NCBI RefSeq assembly: GCF_019112545.1
Contig: NW_025064885.1
Coordinates: 1,514,139-1,578,138, forward strand
Source: Guyanagaster necrorhizus
Lineage: Eukaryota > Basidiomycota > Agaricomycetes > Agaricales > Physalacriaceae
Length of the DNA stretch: 64,000 nucleotides
Direction: 5' to 3'
In this document: positions 11,169-22,805 of the stretch, in pieces
How positions within the stretch are numbered: the stretch's first letter is position 1
Layout: each line of letters opens with the position of its first letter
Notes under the pieces: generated by a model
What the model was told of the DNA's origin: nothing
The model's database searches: none
The model's input: only the letters and a program-made list of their open reading frames with translations
Program-made: the position numbers and the translations under genes

Positions 11169-14100
11169 ATGCCTGGACTCGCCGTGCATCTTCATTTTCT
11201 CCTTGGAGCTCCGTCCGAGTATCAGGACAATCATCAGCTCATCAGCAGCTGGAATACTGGGTCAGTTTCTGCATTCTTTGGTTGGATCCGGTAATTGATT
11301 CCCCCGCAGTCAACATGGTCAGATGAACTGTGAGCCATTCAGTTGTCATTCGGAAGAAATACTTCTTGCTCACCCTCGCAAAAAAAAATAATCAAAGCAG
11401 CCGAAGTCGCCGGAGACGGGGACCTCATCGACGAGCCCTCGAATTCGGTTCTTGACATCTACCGCCACGCGGAACAGAAATCACAATCCGACGTCCTTTC
11501 AAGTGTCCTATTGTGTGTCTTCTTGTTCAACACCTTCATATCTTTGTTCATGCGCTGTCAGAAAACCCCATGGGCCGTCGATCGCGATTTCTTTGCTGTC
11601 CGTGCTCTCGTCAGGTCGCCCAAGTGATCAAATTTCGGGGGAGCTCGCCGATATTGTGGGGTTTCATGATATCGACCTCGTCGTGGAGATCCTCAACAAC
11701 CGCGATGTACTTGCTCGAGAGGTAGACCCGTTCTGTCATTGGTGATAGTGAGGTATTTATGTGCATCAAGCTTCAAGACTTTCTCCACGGACAGCATGTA
11801 AGTCAAGAGACCGACCATGAGAATGAACGGATACCAGGTGGATCCGACATCGATAGTATCCTCTCTTCGACTGATATGTGATCAGATGACCTTTCTGCAG
11901 AGTCTGCGCGTCTGCGCACCGAGAAGACCCTCAGAGAGAACGCAGCTCGTCCGCTCTTTACTGGTGTCGCGGTATGTAGAGGCAGATGCATTCAGCGTCC
12001 GTTCTCACATGTCTCTGAAAGCAACCTGAAGCCGAAGTTTTGCCTCATGTATACACATCTTCATCCATCAGTCAAGGCAATGTGTTGTCACATCTGGGCG
12101 GCAAATATATACTACCTGTAGATACCACACGGCAAGAGTACGAGGCAAGTGCCAAGTAATTTAGATCATCACCTCTAAAACTTGAACACAGGAATACCAT
12201 GAGGTTGTGATTCCTCCTTCCAAGCCTATTCCTCCTCGGAGTACAGAGCGTTTGATCCCCGTCTCAGAACTGGATCCAATAGCACGAGGGTCTTTTCCAG
12301 TGCGCCGATCCATTTTCCTTGCCTGTTTTCGCTTTTTTACTCATTTCTTTTAGGGTTACTCGTCACTGAACCGCATTCAATCCATTGTCTATCCCACGGC
12401 ATATGGTTCCAATGAAAATATGCTTGTCTGTGGTAAGCCTTCTTTTTGTTGACAAGAATCTTATGAACCATTTTGTCAGCTCCTACTGGTGCTGTAAGTA
12501 GCCTCACTTTTGTCCGGCAGTTGCGCTGGATTACTCAATGCCATCAAGGGTAAAACCGACGTAGCCATGATGACCATTTTGCGCGTCTTGGACCAGCACA
12601 GGTCCAAGAATGATGACAAAAATATACGCGCAACAATTGATCGTGATTCATTCAAGATCATATATGTGCAAGTGTGTTTCATCATAATTCCGGGCCCGGG
12701 CTGATATCGGTCGATAGAGCTCCTATGAAGGCATTGGCTTCAGAGATCGTGCGAAAGTTTAGCAGACGGCTTCAATGGCTATCTATCCAAGTAAGGGAAT
12801 TGACTGGTCTGTCTGCCTGCTACCCGTCCGGGAGCCCATCGGACTAATGTACGACAGGCGACATGCAGATGACAAAAGCTGAAATCGCGCAGACCCAAAT
12901 CATCGTCACCACACCGGAGAAATGGGATGTCGTTACACGAAAACCGACGGGGGAAGGAGAGCTTGCTTCAGTGAGTACGTATGTTCAGGGCAAACGAATT
13001 CATAACTAAATATCACTGCAAGTAGCTGCTTAAACTACTGATAATCGATGAAGTTCATCTGCTGAATGAAGAGCGTGGCGTGGTCATCGAGACCATCGTT
13101 GCCCGTACTCTACGACAAGTGTGATCTCTCCCTATTTTCCGAACGGACTCCAAGTTGACCATCACTCGCAGGTAGAATCGAGTCAATCTATCATTCGAAT
13201 TGTAGGCCTTAGTGCTACCCTACCTAATTATGTTGACGTCGCGGAGTTCCTCAGGTATTTTCGGCATCCCTTGTAAGTATACACAGCTAAACGTTCACAG
13301 CGTCTCACGCTACACAGGACTGTTCTACTTCGATTCATCCTTCCGTCCAGTCCCTCTCGAACAGCATTTTCTCGGCATCAAAGGCAAACCAGGCAGCTCT
13401 CAATCACGCAAAAATCTCGACCATGTAGTTTTCCAGAAAGTATCTGATTTAGTGGCGCAGGGTCACCAGGTTATGGTATTTGTCCACTCACGAAAAGATA
13501 CTGTTAAGACTGCTCTGTCTGTCAAAGACATGGCCAATCTTGAAGAAAATATTGACGATTTCAGTTGTCAAGACCACCCTATGTGGAAACACTTCCGCCG
13601 TGACATAGGTCAGTCGAAGAATAGGGAAATGAAGCAGCTTTTCGATAGCGGCTTTGGTATACATCACGCTGGGATGCTAAGGTCTGACAGAAGTATGATG
13701 GAACGCATGTTCGATGCAAGGGCTATCAAGGTTTGAGAACATGCTGTAGCTAAACTGGTCCTATGACACTAACTCTACTTACCCTAGGTTCTGTGTTGTA
13801 CGGCTACGCTTGCTTGGGGTGTCAATCTTCCTGCCCACGCCGGTAAGTCGGAGCTCGTTCGAAGTCAATTGAATCTCATCACTTCTTTTATATCACCAGT
13901 CATCATTAAAGGAACACAGGTCTACGATAGCTCCAAAGGTGCTTTCGTGGACCTTTCCGTGCTAGATGTATTACAGGTATTTGGCCGTGCGGGCCGTCCT
14001 GGGCTGGAAACTAGCGGCGAAGGCTACATATGTACAACTGAGGACAAGCTCACGTACTACTTGAACGCAATAACTTCACAGGTAACCAGATACCCTGAAT

Positions 14101-17100
14101 TGATCAACATCTATCTGATCTGTCCTCTACACCTAGAATCCCATTGAATCGCAGTAAGTCAGCTGGCCACTTCGACTGGGAACGACATACTAATTGCATA
14201 AGGTTCCGGCGAGGTATCATCGACGCTTTGAATGCCGAAGTGTCCCTGGGTACTGTCGCCAACACACATGACGCGGTACAATGGCTAGGCTACACATATC
14301 TCTTCGTCAGGATGCGGAAGAACCCTTATGGATACGGTAAGAAGGTCCCGTTACCGGTGGTTTTGATTCTCGTCGGGATTAAGTTGGATTTTGCAGGGAT
14401 ACTGCGGGAGTCCGCATCTGATGACCCAAACCTTGGCAATAAGCGCAACGAATTGGTCGGTTTAGCGGTGCAAAAACTTGCGGAAGTGCGCATGATGATC
14501 TATGACCGAGAGACGGGTGCCTTCACGATAACGGACCTCGGACGGATCGCTGCTAAGTATTATATTCGTTTCGAGTCTATCGAGATTTTCAACAAGGAGT
14601 TTCGTCCGAAGATGTCTGAGGCTGATGTTTTGGCCATGCTGAGTATGAGTACTGAGGTAGGAAATTCGTATAGTCTGGTACCTCGGTTTACTTGTTGACG
14701 ACTTCTTTTTAGTTCAATCAAATCCAAGTCAGGGATGCTGAAGAGAAGGAGCTCATATTGCTTGGGGACATCGTACCCTGCGAAGTCAAGGTGTTTAAAA
14801 ACTTTGACCACTCGCGTAGATCGTTAATTCCATTGACAGGGACGGGCCGAAACCAATCCTGAGAGAAGCATCGAAACGAGCCAGCAAAAGGTGAACATCC
14901 TTCTCCAAGGGTATATATCCAGACAGCCTGTCGAGGATTTTGCGCTCGTGTCAGACATGGCATATGTAGCCCAGAATGGCGGCCGTATAATCCGTGCATT
15001 ACTAGAGATTGCCATCAGTCGGAAATGGGCGACCGTCACGACCGTCCTTATGGGGATGAGCAAAGCTATTGAGAAGCGACTATGGCCCTATGATCAGCCT
15101 CTGAAGCAGTTTGACCTCAAACCAGATGTTTTTTATGCTTTGGAGACTTGGGCAGATCAATGGGCGCCGGCAGAACTAGCGACCTTGGGTGCGGAGGAAC
15201 TAGGAAAACTCATTCACATGAACGAGCATCACGGAAAGGCATTGTTGACCGCGGTCAAACAATTTCCGACCGTCAAGATTCTTTATAACTTACGACCTCT
15301 TGGACCTGACGTCCTCAAGATATGCGTTCAGGTAAGACGAGCCTTTTCCTGGAACGATAAAGTGCATGGAAGTTCAGAACCGTTTTGGCTATGGGTGGAA
15401 GATCACGATGGGTTGAATATCCTACATCTATCACATCTCCTTTTCCGGCAAGTCACTGAAACCCTGAACGTGGACTTTGTTATCTCTATACCCGATGGTC
15501 GACCACCGCCTTCCGTTACTATCCGGTTTGTTTCTGATAGGTGGATGGGGGCTGAGGACGAGGCCAATGTATCATTGGAAACTTTAACTATGCCAGTGGT
15601 ATCCAACAGCCACACCCCCATTCTGGATATTCCCTTCTTGGCACCTACCGTCCTGCAAAACCCGGTTGTCGAATCGATTTTTGCAAATCGTATCAATAAT
15701 TTCAACGCTATTCAAAGCCAAGTATTTTGGAGTTTGCTCCACACGCAGTCTCACGCATTGTTGTGTGCGCCGACTGGTAGCGGGAAGACAACATTGCTAG
15801 TGGCTTTAGTTTGGTATGTGCAAGTTGCTTGACGTCTTAGGGATTCTGATGAGTCGGGTTCAATAGGACTACGGTGCTACGACACCCTGACGCGTCTGTC
15901 CTGATAGTCGTCCCATCAAAAGGTTCCCTCGCCGAGATTTCCTCCCAACTCCGAATAGGATCCAGCGTTACAGGTGTTACCGTGGAAATTGCCAAGGACG
16001 AAAATTTCCTGCTCCCCCCAAAGAAGCGTCGACGAATGCTCTTGGTTCCGACCTCTCTCTTGCTACACGCATTGTCTCATAGAGACCCCAGGGCACCACT
16101 CACAGGGTATGACCTCATTATATGTGAAGATCTCGAACGCTTGGACGCCACCTACGAGCTATCAATTTCATTATTGTTACATGCTACGCAGACTTGTCCC
16201 ACGCGGTTCGTTTGTGCCTCGAATTCACTCAATGACCCAGGTGACCTAGTTGCGTGGCTCAATATTGATCCCTTCGCGTTGCACAGTTTCCGGCCCCGTG
16301 ATCGCGGGCAAAGTCTCTCCACACATATACAAACGTTCAACATACCCCAATCCGCATCTTTATTCAAGGCAATGGCGAAACCCGCTCATGCCGCCATCAC
16401 CAGAGCAGGATCCGAAGACACAAGTGGGGGAATCCTCATCTTTGTGCCATCCCGCGCACAATGCCGCATAACTGCCCAGGATCTTATTACTCAATGCGCG
16501 CTGGAGATGGAGACGGAAGTGGGGTATCTCCCTGCAGGGATATCACAAGAGTTTCTTGATCAACACCGCGTGCAATTGCGAGATGCTTCTCTCATTGACT
16601 TTATTCTTAAAGGGATTGGGTTCTTCCACGAGGGAATTCGGAGAGAAGATAGACATCTGATGGTGGAGTTGTATGCCGAAGGGGTGCTTCGGGTTCTAAT
16701 CGTGCCGCGAGAATCTTGCTGGAGTGTTCCTGTAAGGGCTAGAGTGGTGGTGGTACTAGGGACGCAATATTTCCATGCCGAAGATGGGCTGAAGGATTAT
16801 GATGTCACAGAGTTGGTGCGTATGCAGGGTAGGGCGGTCCGGCACTTGGGAAGCGGAGACTTCTATTTGTTCTGCCAGGGTGAAGCAAAGGATACACTAA
16901 TGCGGTTCTTGAACGAGGGGTTACCTTTGGAGTCGCGGCTTTTGGAATCCGATCAGTTGGCGGCATGGCATACAGATCAGACAACCCGAGGCAGGCTGCA
17001 GAGCAAACAGGACATGGTGGATGTGTTGTCATTTTCATTCCTTTCACAGCGGATCTCGACGAATCCAGCGTACTACGATTGCTCCTCGGATTCGAGAGAC

Positions 17101-17145
17101 GGAAATCTGTCGCGTATCGTAGACGGGCTTACCAATCAGAACTAG
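11169..17145 (+). CDS. SLH1: Ski2-like Sec63-domain helicase, Slh1/ASCC3 type
   Basis: The family works in ribosome-associated quality control, splitting collided ribosomes (yeast Slh1, human ASCC3). Cassette 1 is canonical: Q-region [19 protein letters not shown], Walker [32 protein letters not shown], motif II DEVH, motif [27 protein letters not shown] and motif [12 protein letters not shown]. One Sec63 unit follows ([20 protein letters not shown] through [16 protein letters not shown]). Cassette 2 keeps Walker A APTGSGKT, but where DExH is expected it reads ICEDL, and motif VI reads RMQGRAVRH. The protein stops soon after NPAYY, where a second Sec63 unit normally begins. Many introns are present; a 14-base microexon carries part of Walker A. 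The 5' end is uncertain: ATG 11169 is plausible ([15 protein letters not shown]) but I could not join exons cleanly before about 11630. An in-frame TGA lies at 11879-11881 unless spliced out. Confidence 0.82.
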
Positions 17146-17691
17146 CGATATTTTAGTGTGGCATCATGCTGACTGTGCGCTGGTGGATCTCAGAAACCTT
17201 ATTTACAATACAAAATCCGTTGGGTATCATGGCTAACCCATTTGCGGACTGTAGCGGGCGAGGTAGAAAGGCTCGAACGCGGCGGAAAAAATCCTGGAGA
17301 GGTGTCCTTCGGAATCTAACTTCAGTTCATATAATTCTTAGTTCTAAGTTACAGCATGAAGATCAGCGCACGTTGAACCTGAAACAAGGTCACCGTGTAT
17401 CCCCTGCGTGCATGGTTGCTTCCATATGGATGCTGCATTGCTGACCCCGATTCTTGTCTGCTCTGGCACAAGGCAGGAAGAAATGGAATAGAAATGGGCC
17501 GAATTACTGCCTGAACATCACGACGGTGGCGATAAGTTCCGAAAAGTCCAAGTGCGGACCGGATGCCCGAATGTCCTTTGCGCCGCCGTCGGGTATACCA
17601 TATCCAGAGTCCCCCCGACCCCCGCTCCATCAACTGACGTCTCGCGTACTAGATCAAAAGTCTAAAGTTTATTTCCGACTGAACGCATTGG
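17146..17691. other. Intergenic between convergent helicase and aminotransferase genes
   Basis: About 545 bases between two 3' ends. I looked here for a missing second Sec63 unit of the helicase in all three forward frames and found nothing resembling it. Open frames at 17166-17444 and 17349-17633 look random. Confidence 0.55.
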
Positions 17692-19305
17692 CTATTGTAG
17701 ATACTTCTTTATACCCTGTAACCTCTCAACTGCTCTGTGCAGTGTGTCTACGTCTTTACAGAATGCAAAGCGGAGGAAGGCTTCACCAATGCCGGCATGC
17801 TCTTCGCAGTAAAACTAGGTAAAATTAACGTCTGTAAACCAATGACAATCAATGAGGTTGGCTTACCTCGCTGACAGGAATCGATGAAACGCCAAGTTCA
17901 AGTGCGAGGAACCAGCTAGCCCTATTGTACTGTCAGAAGTCAACAAAACTGACGAATTTGATGACTAACTTGAAATCCCTTCCCCTTCCTTGGACACTCT
18001 TCGGGAAAGGATAATCATCAGGAAATTTAACGTTCGATATGTCCAACAACGCAAAGTATCCTCCCTCGGGGAAAGTATAATTTAACCCAAGACTGTCAAA
18101 GCAGTCCGTAAGCACCTTCCTACGCTCCGCATACTCATCCCTTTGGATCTGAAAGAAGTTGTATTTGGGAGCTAGTTCGAGCCCTACAGCTGCGGCTTCC
18201 TGGAGGGGAGAGTTGGTGCAAAATACGATGCGGGTCGTCGCTGCGAGCGTGGGGCGGATGATGGATTCCGGTCCGATAAGCCAGCCTACGCGCCAGCCGG
18301 TTGCTGCGAATGCCTCTGGAGATAAGAGCAGCTTTAATAAGCATGTTACGAGGTAAGAAGAGACAACTTACTTCCTGCAGAGCCAACAGTCACGGTACGA
18401 TCCCACATTCCCGGAAGAGTCGCTATTCGGACATGCTCGTTGCCATCGAAAACCAAACCGTCATACTAGGGACACGTCAGATACAAGAAACGTAAAGATA
18501 GGATATACGCACCACTTCGTCCGACATTACAAGCAGATTAAACTCCTCTGCTAGGCTGGCGATGCCCTCGAGTTCAACACGCGTAAAGACCTTACCCACG
18601 GGATTATGGGGGGTATTGAGGATGATGATCTTTGTTTTTGGTGTTATCGCTCGTCTCAGCTCGTCAAAATCAAGGGACCAATCGTTACTCGTTGACTTTC
18701 CCTCCGCTTTGGGCGGATGTAGTGGGACATAGACGGGAACGCCGCCGTTGAAGATGACAGACGGAAGGTACTGGTCAAAAAAGGGTTCAAACATGATGAC
18801 CTCGTCGCCCTTCTCGAGGAATGCGGTGAAAACACTATACTGTCCTAGAAAAGTGGATTACTGATAGTTATCTTTCCTCACTGATGAATTAGGTACCTTC
18901 ATTCGCTCCACTAGTGACGAGAATCTCTTTCTCTATGTCGAGCTCCCGACCGAACTGGGGACTGTAGAAGCTCTGGATTGCCTTGCGAAGACGTGGGCGT
19001 CCCTTGGGATGGGAATAGTGGTTTGTCTCTACCCGCGAAAGAGATTCTTGGGCTGCTTCCCTGACCCAATTTGGGGGAGGAAAGTTCATGTATCCCTGTC
19101 CAAGATTAATGCAGTCCGCTGGAAGGTTTGCTGCGCTATGGGAGTAGAAAGAAAATTCATTATTAGAGTTACAATAAAACTTCCCCGAATGTACCTACTT
19201 GAAGATAGACCAGACATCCTCAGCAAGCGCCCGACCGTCTCTGAGTCTCGAAGCAAAAGGAATGAGGTTGTCTCTGTTTTTGGTTCCGTTGATGGAAGCA
19301 GCCAT
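17692..19305 (-). CDS. BNA3: PLP-dependent aminotransferase, kynurenine--oxoglutarate type
   Basis: Class I aminotransferase, most like kynurenine/glutamine transaminases (yeast Bna3, human KYAT): kynurenine plus a 2-oxoacid gives kynurenate plus an amino acid. Spliced blocks in order are MAASINGTKNRDNLIPFASR, the INLGQGYMNFPPP segment, SHPKGRPRLRKAI, VTSGANEGTYSVF, ILNTPHNPVGKVFTR, VMSDEVYD and the PLP lysine motif SAGKAFAATGWRVGWLIGP. Then come CTNSPLQEAAA, FPEGGYFALLDIS and a C-terminus ending GIKKYLQ. The substrate and cofactor residues Asn-Pro (NPVG), Asp-Glu (SDEV) and Lys (AGKAF) are all present. About seven introns. Divergent from the WRAP53-like gene. A related cysteine-conjugate lyase specificity cannot be ruled out. 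Confidence 0.88.
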
Positions 19306-19722
19306 TGAGAGAGGACGTCTGAAGAGACAAAGGATGTGGTGAGTCAAACGATAGCTGGATAAGGTAAACATGGAAAAATTTGTGAGTCGGCTTCTTTTTC
19401 GGAAAAGACGGCCGTATCAGAGTTCCTTATCGGCCGTGGTGTATTGCGAGAGTGATTCATTTAAGACGCCATTCAGAGCATTCAGACGCAAAATAAGAGA
19501 AATGTAAAATAATGGTTTGATATTTGCAACGCGTCGCGTAAGTACAACGCGCTCTGATGCCCTGTTCCGGACTGTACCCCAGATCCGTCCGTGATTGATG
19601 TCGTCAGTATTGGTAGCCTGAAGGACGGCTACGAAAAGAAGGAAAGCAACTGTTGAAGAAACAATGTCTATCATACGTTGTAGTCTCAACTGCGAGTCCG
19701 TGCACCCTAATACTTTATTAAT
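19306..19722. other. Divergent intergenic region, aminotransferase / WRAP53-like
   Basis: About 415 bases. A 90-codon open frame on the minus strand (19417-19689) begins with a hydrophobic run, but it lacks supporting context and sits in a promoter region, so I do not call it a gene. Confidence 0.5.
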
Positions 19723-20805
19723 ATGCTGAACAAATCATTCTGTTCCCACAACATGAACGTTACGCTTGCACGAACATGTACGCTTCCCATTGATCCCACC
19801 TTGCCACATAATTTCGCGCGACATGCAAGATGGTGCCCAGATGGATCCTCGCTGATCCTAGTCCAATCTGAAAACCGTGCACTCCACGTTGTTCACCTCG
19901 ACTCAGAAACGAAAACGTTCCCCCAAGCCTCACCGATCCTGTCTTGGGCATGGTATCCCACCGCCTCACCCTCGACACCGACAACATTCTGCTTCGTTAC
20001 TGCCATCAGAGATTGTCCAATCCACCTTTTTGACGCCTCTGACGGCCGTCTCCGCGCTTCGTACCCCATCATCGACCACCGTGAACGACATGTTGCCCCA
20101 CACTGTATGGCATTCAATCTTACGGGAACCAAGTTGTATTGCGGACACCCTGATGCTGTAGAGGTGTTCGACGTATCTCAGCCAGGCCGTGAAGGGTTTA
20201 GAATCCCTACCACACCGATGAAGAAGAGCAGGGACGGGCTGAAGGGAATCATTTCGGCAATCTCCTTCACATGGGGCTACTACGCTGTCGGGACATTCAC
20301 TCCTTGCGACTTCCCTATTGCTATATATGGCGAGGAAGATGATGAACTGGTCGGTTTCATTGGTGGGGGACCCCACGCTGCAGTTATACAGCTTGCCTTC
20401 ACACCTGCAGGACATCTCCTGGCTTCTTTTCGCCGTCATTCAGCTATATATGCTTGGGATTTATCTGCTCCTGATGCACCGGTGGCCGTGTACGACTTTG
20501 GTACGCCTACGACGTCGAACCAGCGACGGTACTTTGATCTACATCCCGCGGGCCGGTGGTTGGCTGTTGGCGACGAAGGAGGCACTGTTCATGTCTTTGA
20601 TTTGACGAGCGAGTACCGAACGTCTTTTGCGGCTCATGAGGATTCAGTGCCGTCGGTCGCTTTCCACCCTACAGAGTCGCTTCTTCTCACCGTGGCAGGC
20701 TCAAGACATTTTGGCGACGTTGATGATGAGGATTATAAAGAGAAGATGATGATTCCCATTGTTAAAGACGCGTCTATCAAAGTCTGGTCCTTCAATCTAG
20801 AATAA
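19723..20805 (+). CDS. WD40-repeat protein, WRAP53/TCAB1-like
   Basis: A single-exon gene of 360 residues, unusual among its intron-rich neighbours. Blocks match the WRAP53/TCAB1 propeller: ARWCPDGSSLILVQSENRAL, LSWAWYPTASPSTPTTFCF, RDCPIHLFDASDGRLRASY, KLYCGHPDAVEVFD, GLKGIISAISF, TTSNQRRYFDLHPAGRWLAV and VHVFDLTSEY. In animals this protein guides box H/ACA scaRNAs and telomerase RNA to Cajal bodies; the fungal role is less clear. It lacks the long disordered N-terminus of the human protein. Two in-frame ATGs lie at 19723 and 19753; either could be the start (the second gives MNVTLARTCTLPID). The last blade is followed by an acidic insert (DVDDEDYKEK) and closes with SIKVWSF. Confidence 0.85.
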   Translation: MLNKSFCSHNMNVTLARTCTLPIDPTLPHNFARHARWCPDGSSLILVQSENRALHVVHLDSETKTFPQASPILSWAWYPTASPSTPTTFCFVTAIRDCPIHLFDASDGRLRASYPIIDHRERHVAPHCMAFNLTGTKLYCGHPDAVEVFDVSQPGREGFRIPTTPMKKSRDGLKGIISAISFTWGYYAVGTFTPCDFPIAIYGEEDDELVGFIGGGPHAAVIQLAFTPAGHLLASFRRHSAIYAWDLSAPDAPVAVYDFGTPTTSNQRRYFDLHPAGRWLAVGDEGGTVHVFDLTSEYRTSFAAHEDSVPSVAFHPTESLLLTVAGSRHFGDVDDEDYKEKMMIPIVKDASIKVWSFNLE

Positions 20806-21344
20806 CGTGCGTTGCTTTATGTCCTAGTATGCCCACCGCTTATGTTGAACCTGAATAGTTTGTTGAAAGGCGCGTACATGCTGCTCATCAATATCGTTCT
20901 TAGGCAGACATGAAACCTTCACCTGTGAAAACACTAAAATCTTATCATCAAGTAATAACTCTCCAAAGTCGCCTTTCTCCTTCCCACTCTTTACCAACAG
21001 GAGCAACCGTGTTAGCTCGGGTGCTGTTATTCCATGAACGAGAGAACGTAGCGGAGATGGTGGACAGACTCATTATAAACCGCTTCACTGAGTACTGCAT
21101 GGATCATTGGAAAATTGTAATTAAAGTGAAGGAAACCAAAAATAGTTGCCGGTAAGATCGGCCCGACCTTGCTTATACTACTGATAATGTTGGTTTTTGT
21201 TCGATGTTGACTTTGTATCTTGGACGCAGACTGGTAGTCTAGAATGAAGTACGGAGAACAGCAGAGTAGGCAGTCGAGTTACTATCTCGTATCCTTGGTA
21301 TTTGCCACCGTGCGTTCCTTGTTCTCCTGCAGAGATTGCTGAAC
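20806..21344. other. Intergenic region upstream of SHO1
   Basis: About 540 bases. No gene recognised. SHO1 may have an additional 5' exon or a longer leader here (a TGCAG lies just before the proposed start), but I could not define one. Confidence 0.45.
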
Positions 21345-22510
21345 ATGGAGAACGTAGTACAGGCAGCGTGGATCATGGTCCTCATCGCACAGGCACTCCT
21401 AACATCAACTGGTATGTTTTTTTTGTGTTTCTAAGGAGGACATTGCTGTGACACGAAATGTCCACAAAGTTGGACATGAAGCAGTTGGCGCACTATGGTT
21501 CGCTATGATTATCCAATTTTTTGTCAACGTCGCCGTCGCCCTTGCGTTCTACACCAGAGGAATGTGTCCTCATCGGCACCAAATAGCGAATTTCTCCTCT
21601 ATGGCCGTGGTTTTGGGTGTCATTGGGGTGGATAGGACAGTGTACTCGAAGGATCAAAGTCGACGTGCTATAGCAGCAGGCTGGATCATCCTGTCGGCCG
21701 TGGATATTCTTTGGGTTCTCCACTTCTCTAAAGACGCTAGGGCGTCCAACGACTTATCTCGAGCCCTTCCGGAAGAGGAGCCTCTGTCCACGAGATCCCG
21801 TTCCAGCTCAAGCCAGCCGAATGCCACATCCAGTCAGTCGGACTCACCTAACGACATCACGGTCAAGAATCCGCTTTCTCCACTACCGTCCATGTCTAGG
21901 GCTCGTCCTGAGGTTGATCGTGAAGAAAGTGTGCTGATGGCTGAGCAGGACCAGGCTCCTAGCCAAACACCGAACGCGGCTTCTACCGCCAACAGGAAGT
22001 CCATTGGCGATGCCCGTGACTCAAGCGGTGCCACGGGATTTTTGCTCCCAATGGTGCGTGCAGCTGATGCTAAACAGCGAACTAACAACACAGTGATCAC
22101 ACAGCGCTCGTCTTCTGCAACAAATGCCAGTCTTAATCATGCCTCATCTCTTTTGACTGTTTCGGCGAGTTTTAATAGTGGTATAACCACAGCTCCAAGC
22201 ACTACTGTGTCATATTCAAGTCGCGCTCAGGCGTGTTGGACGTGTGCGTTGCCTATTCTTACCTTAGATCTGAGCTTCACGTCATTTCACAGATCAAGCG
22301 TCACCGGCTGATGCTGAAGAGCTCAGCTTCACAGCTGGTGACATTCTTTATGTTGCAAGGACACCTCAAGGAAAGTGGTGGGAAGCGAGAAAGGTGGATG
22401 GATCTAAAGACAGTACGTTCGTTTGACTGACCCTCAATAACCGTGTTCTCATAAAATCAATTATTTCATTAGTCGTTCCCTCGAATTATCTTCGCCTCTT
22501 GGCGTCGTGA
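21345..22510 (+). CDS. SHO1: High-osmolarity signalling membrane protein, SH3 C-terminus
   Basis: Sho1 is the membrane osmosensor/adaptor that links to Pbs2 in the HOG MAP kinase pathway. Seen: hydrophobic helices AAWIMVLIAQALL, GALWFAMIIQFFVNVAVALA, FSSMAVVLGVIGVD and AAGWIILSAVDILWVLHF, then a Ser/Thr-rich cytoplasmic linker of about 150 residues. The C-terminus is an SH3 domain: ADAEELSFTAGDILYVA, GKWWEARKVDGSKD and IVPSNYLRLLAS. Exon joins used: 72-base intron after LLTST, intron 22235-22292 with a weak donor (GTTGGA), and a last intron before IVPSNYL. In this model the usual ALYxY strand that opens SH3 domains is shortened to RAQAYQAS. Either the join there is wrong or the first SH3 strand is eroded. 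The N-terminus may be incomplete. Confidence 0.85.
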
Positions 22511-22805
22511 TTTACACAACTGTGTAGGATGTGTAGGATATTGTATTTAAGAGCGGACGTGTAGAAGAACTCGCTCCAAGTGCACGGGGCACTGCACTTC
22601 ACCCATAATGCTGTATTGAGAGCGTCTGCAAGCTCTCCGTGACATAAACGAGCCCTTTTTTGGTCCATGTTTCTGATCACCCGGGTTTAATCAACCTCAT
22701 GTCAGGTTAACAGAAGATAACGCTGTACGTTAAGCGCCTTCTATTGCACAGCTTCTGGATGGTCAAGATCCCCTGCCCTCGTTCCAGCACCCCATCTAAA
22801 TTTCG

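Noticed and set aside
17349..17633. Possible extra exon for the helicase C-terminus
   Set aside because: The frame is on the opposite strand to the helicase and shows no Sec63-like residues.
19417..19689. Minus-strand 90-codon frame with hydrophobic start, possible small secreted protein
   Set aside because: It sits in a divergent promoter, has no clear cleavage site, no Cys pattern and no intron support.
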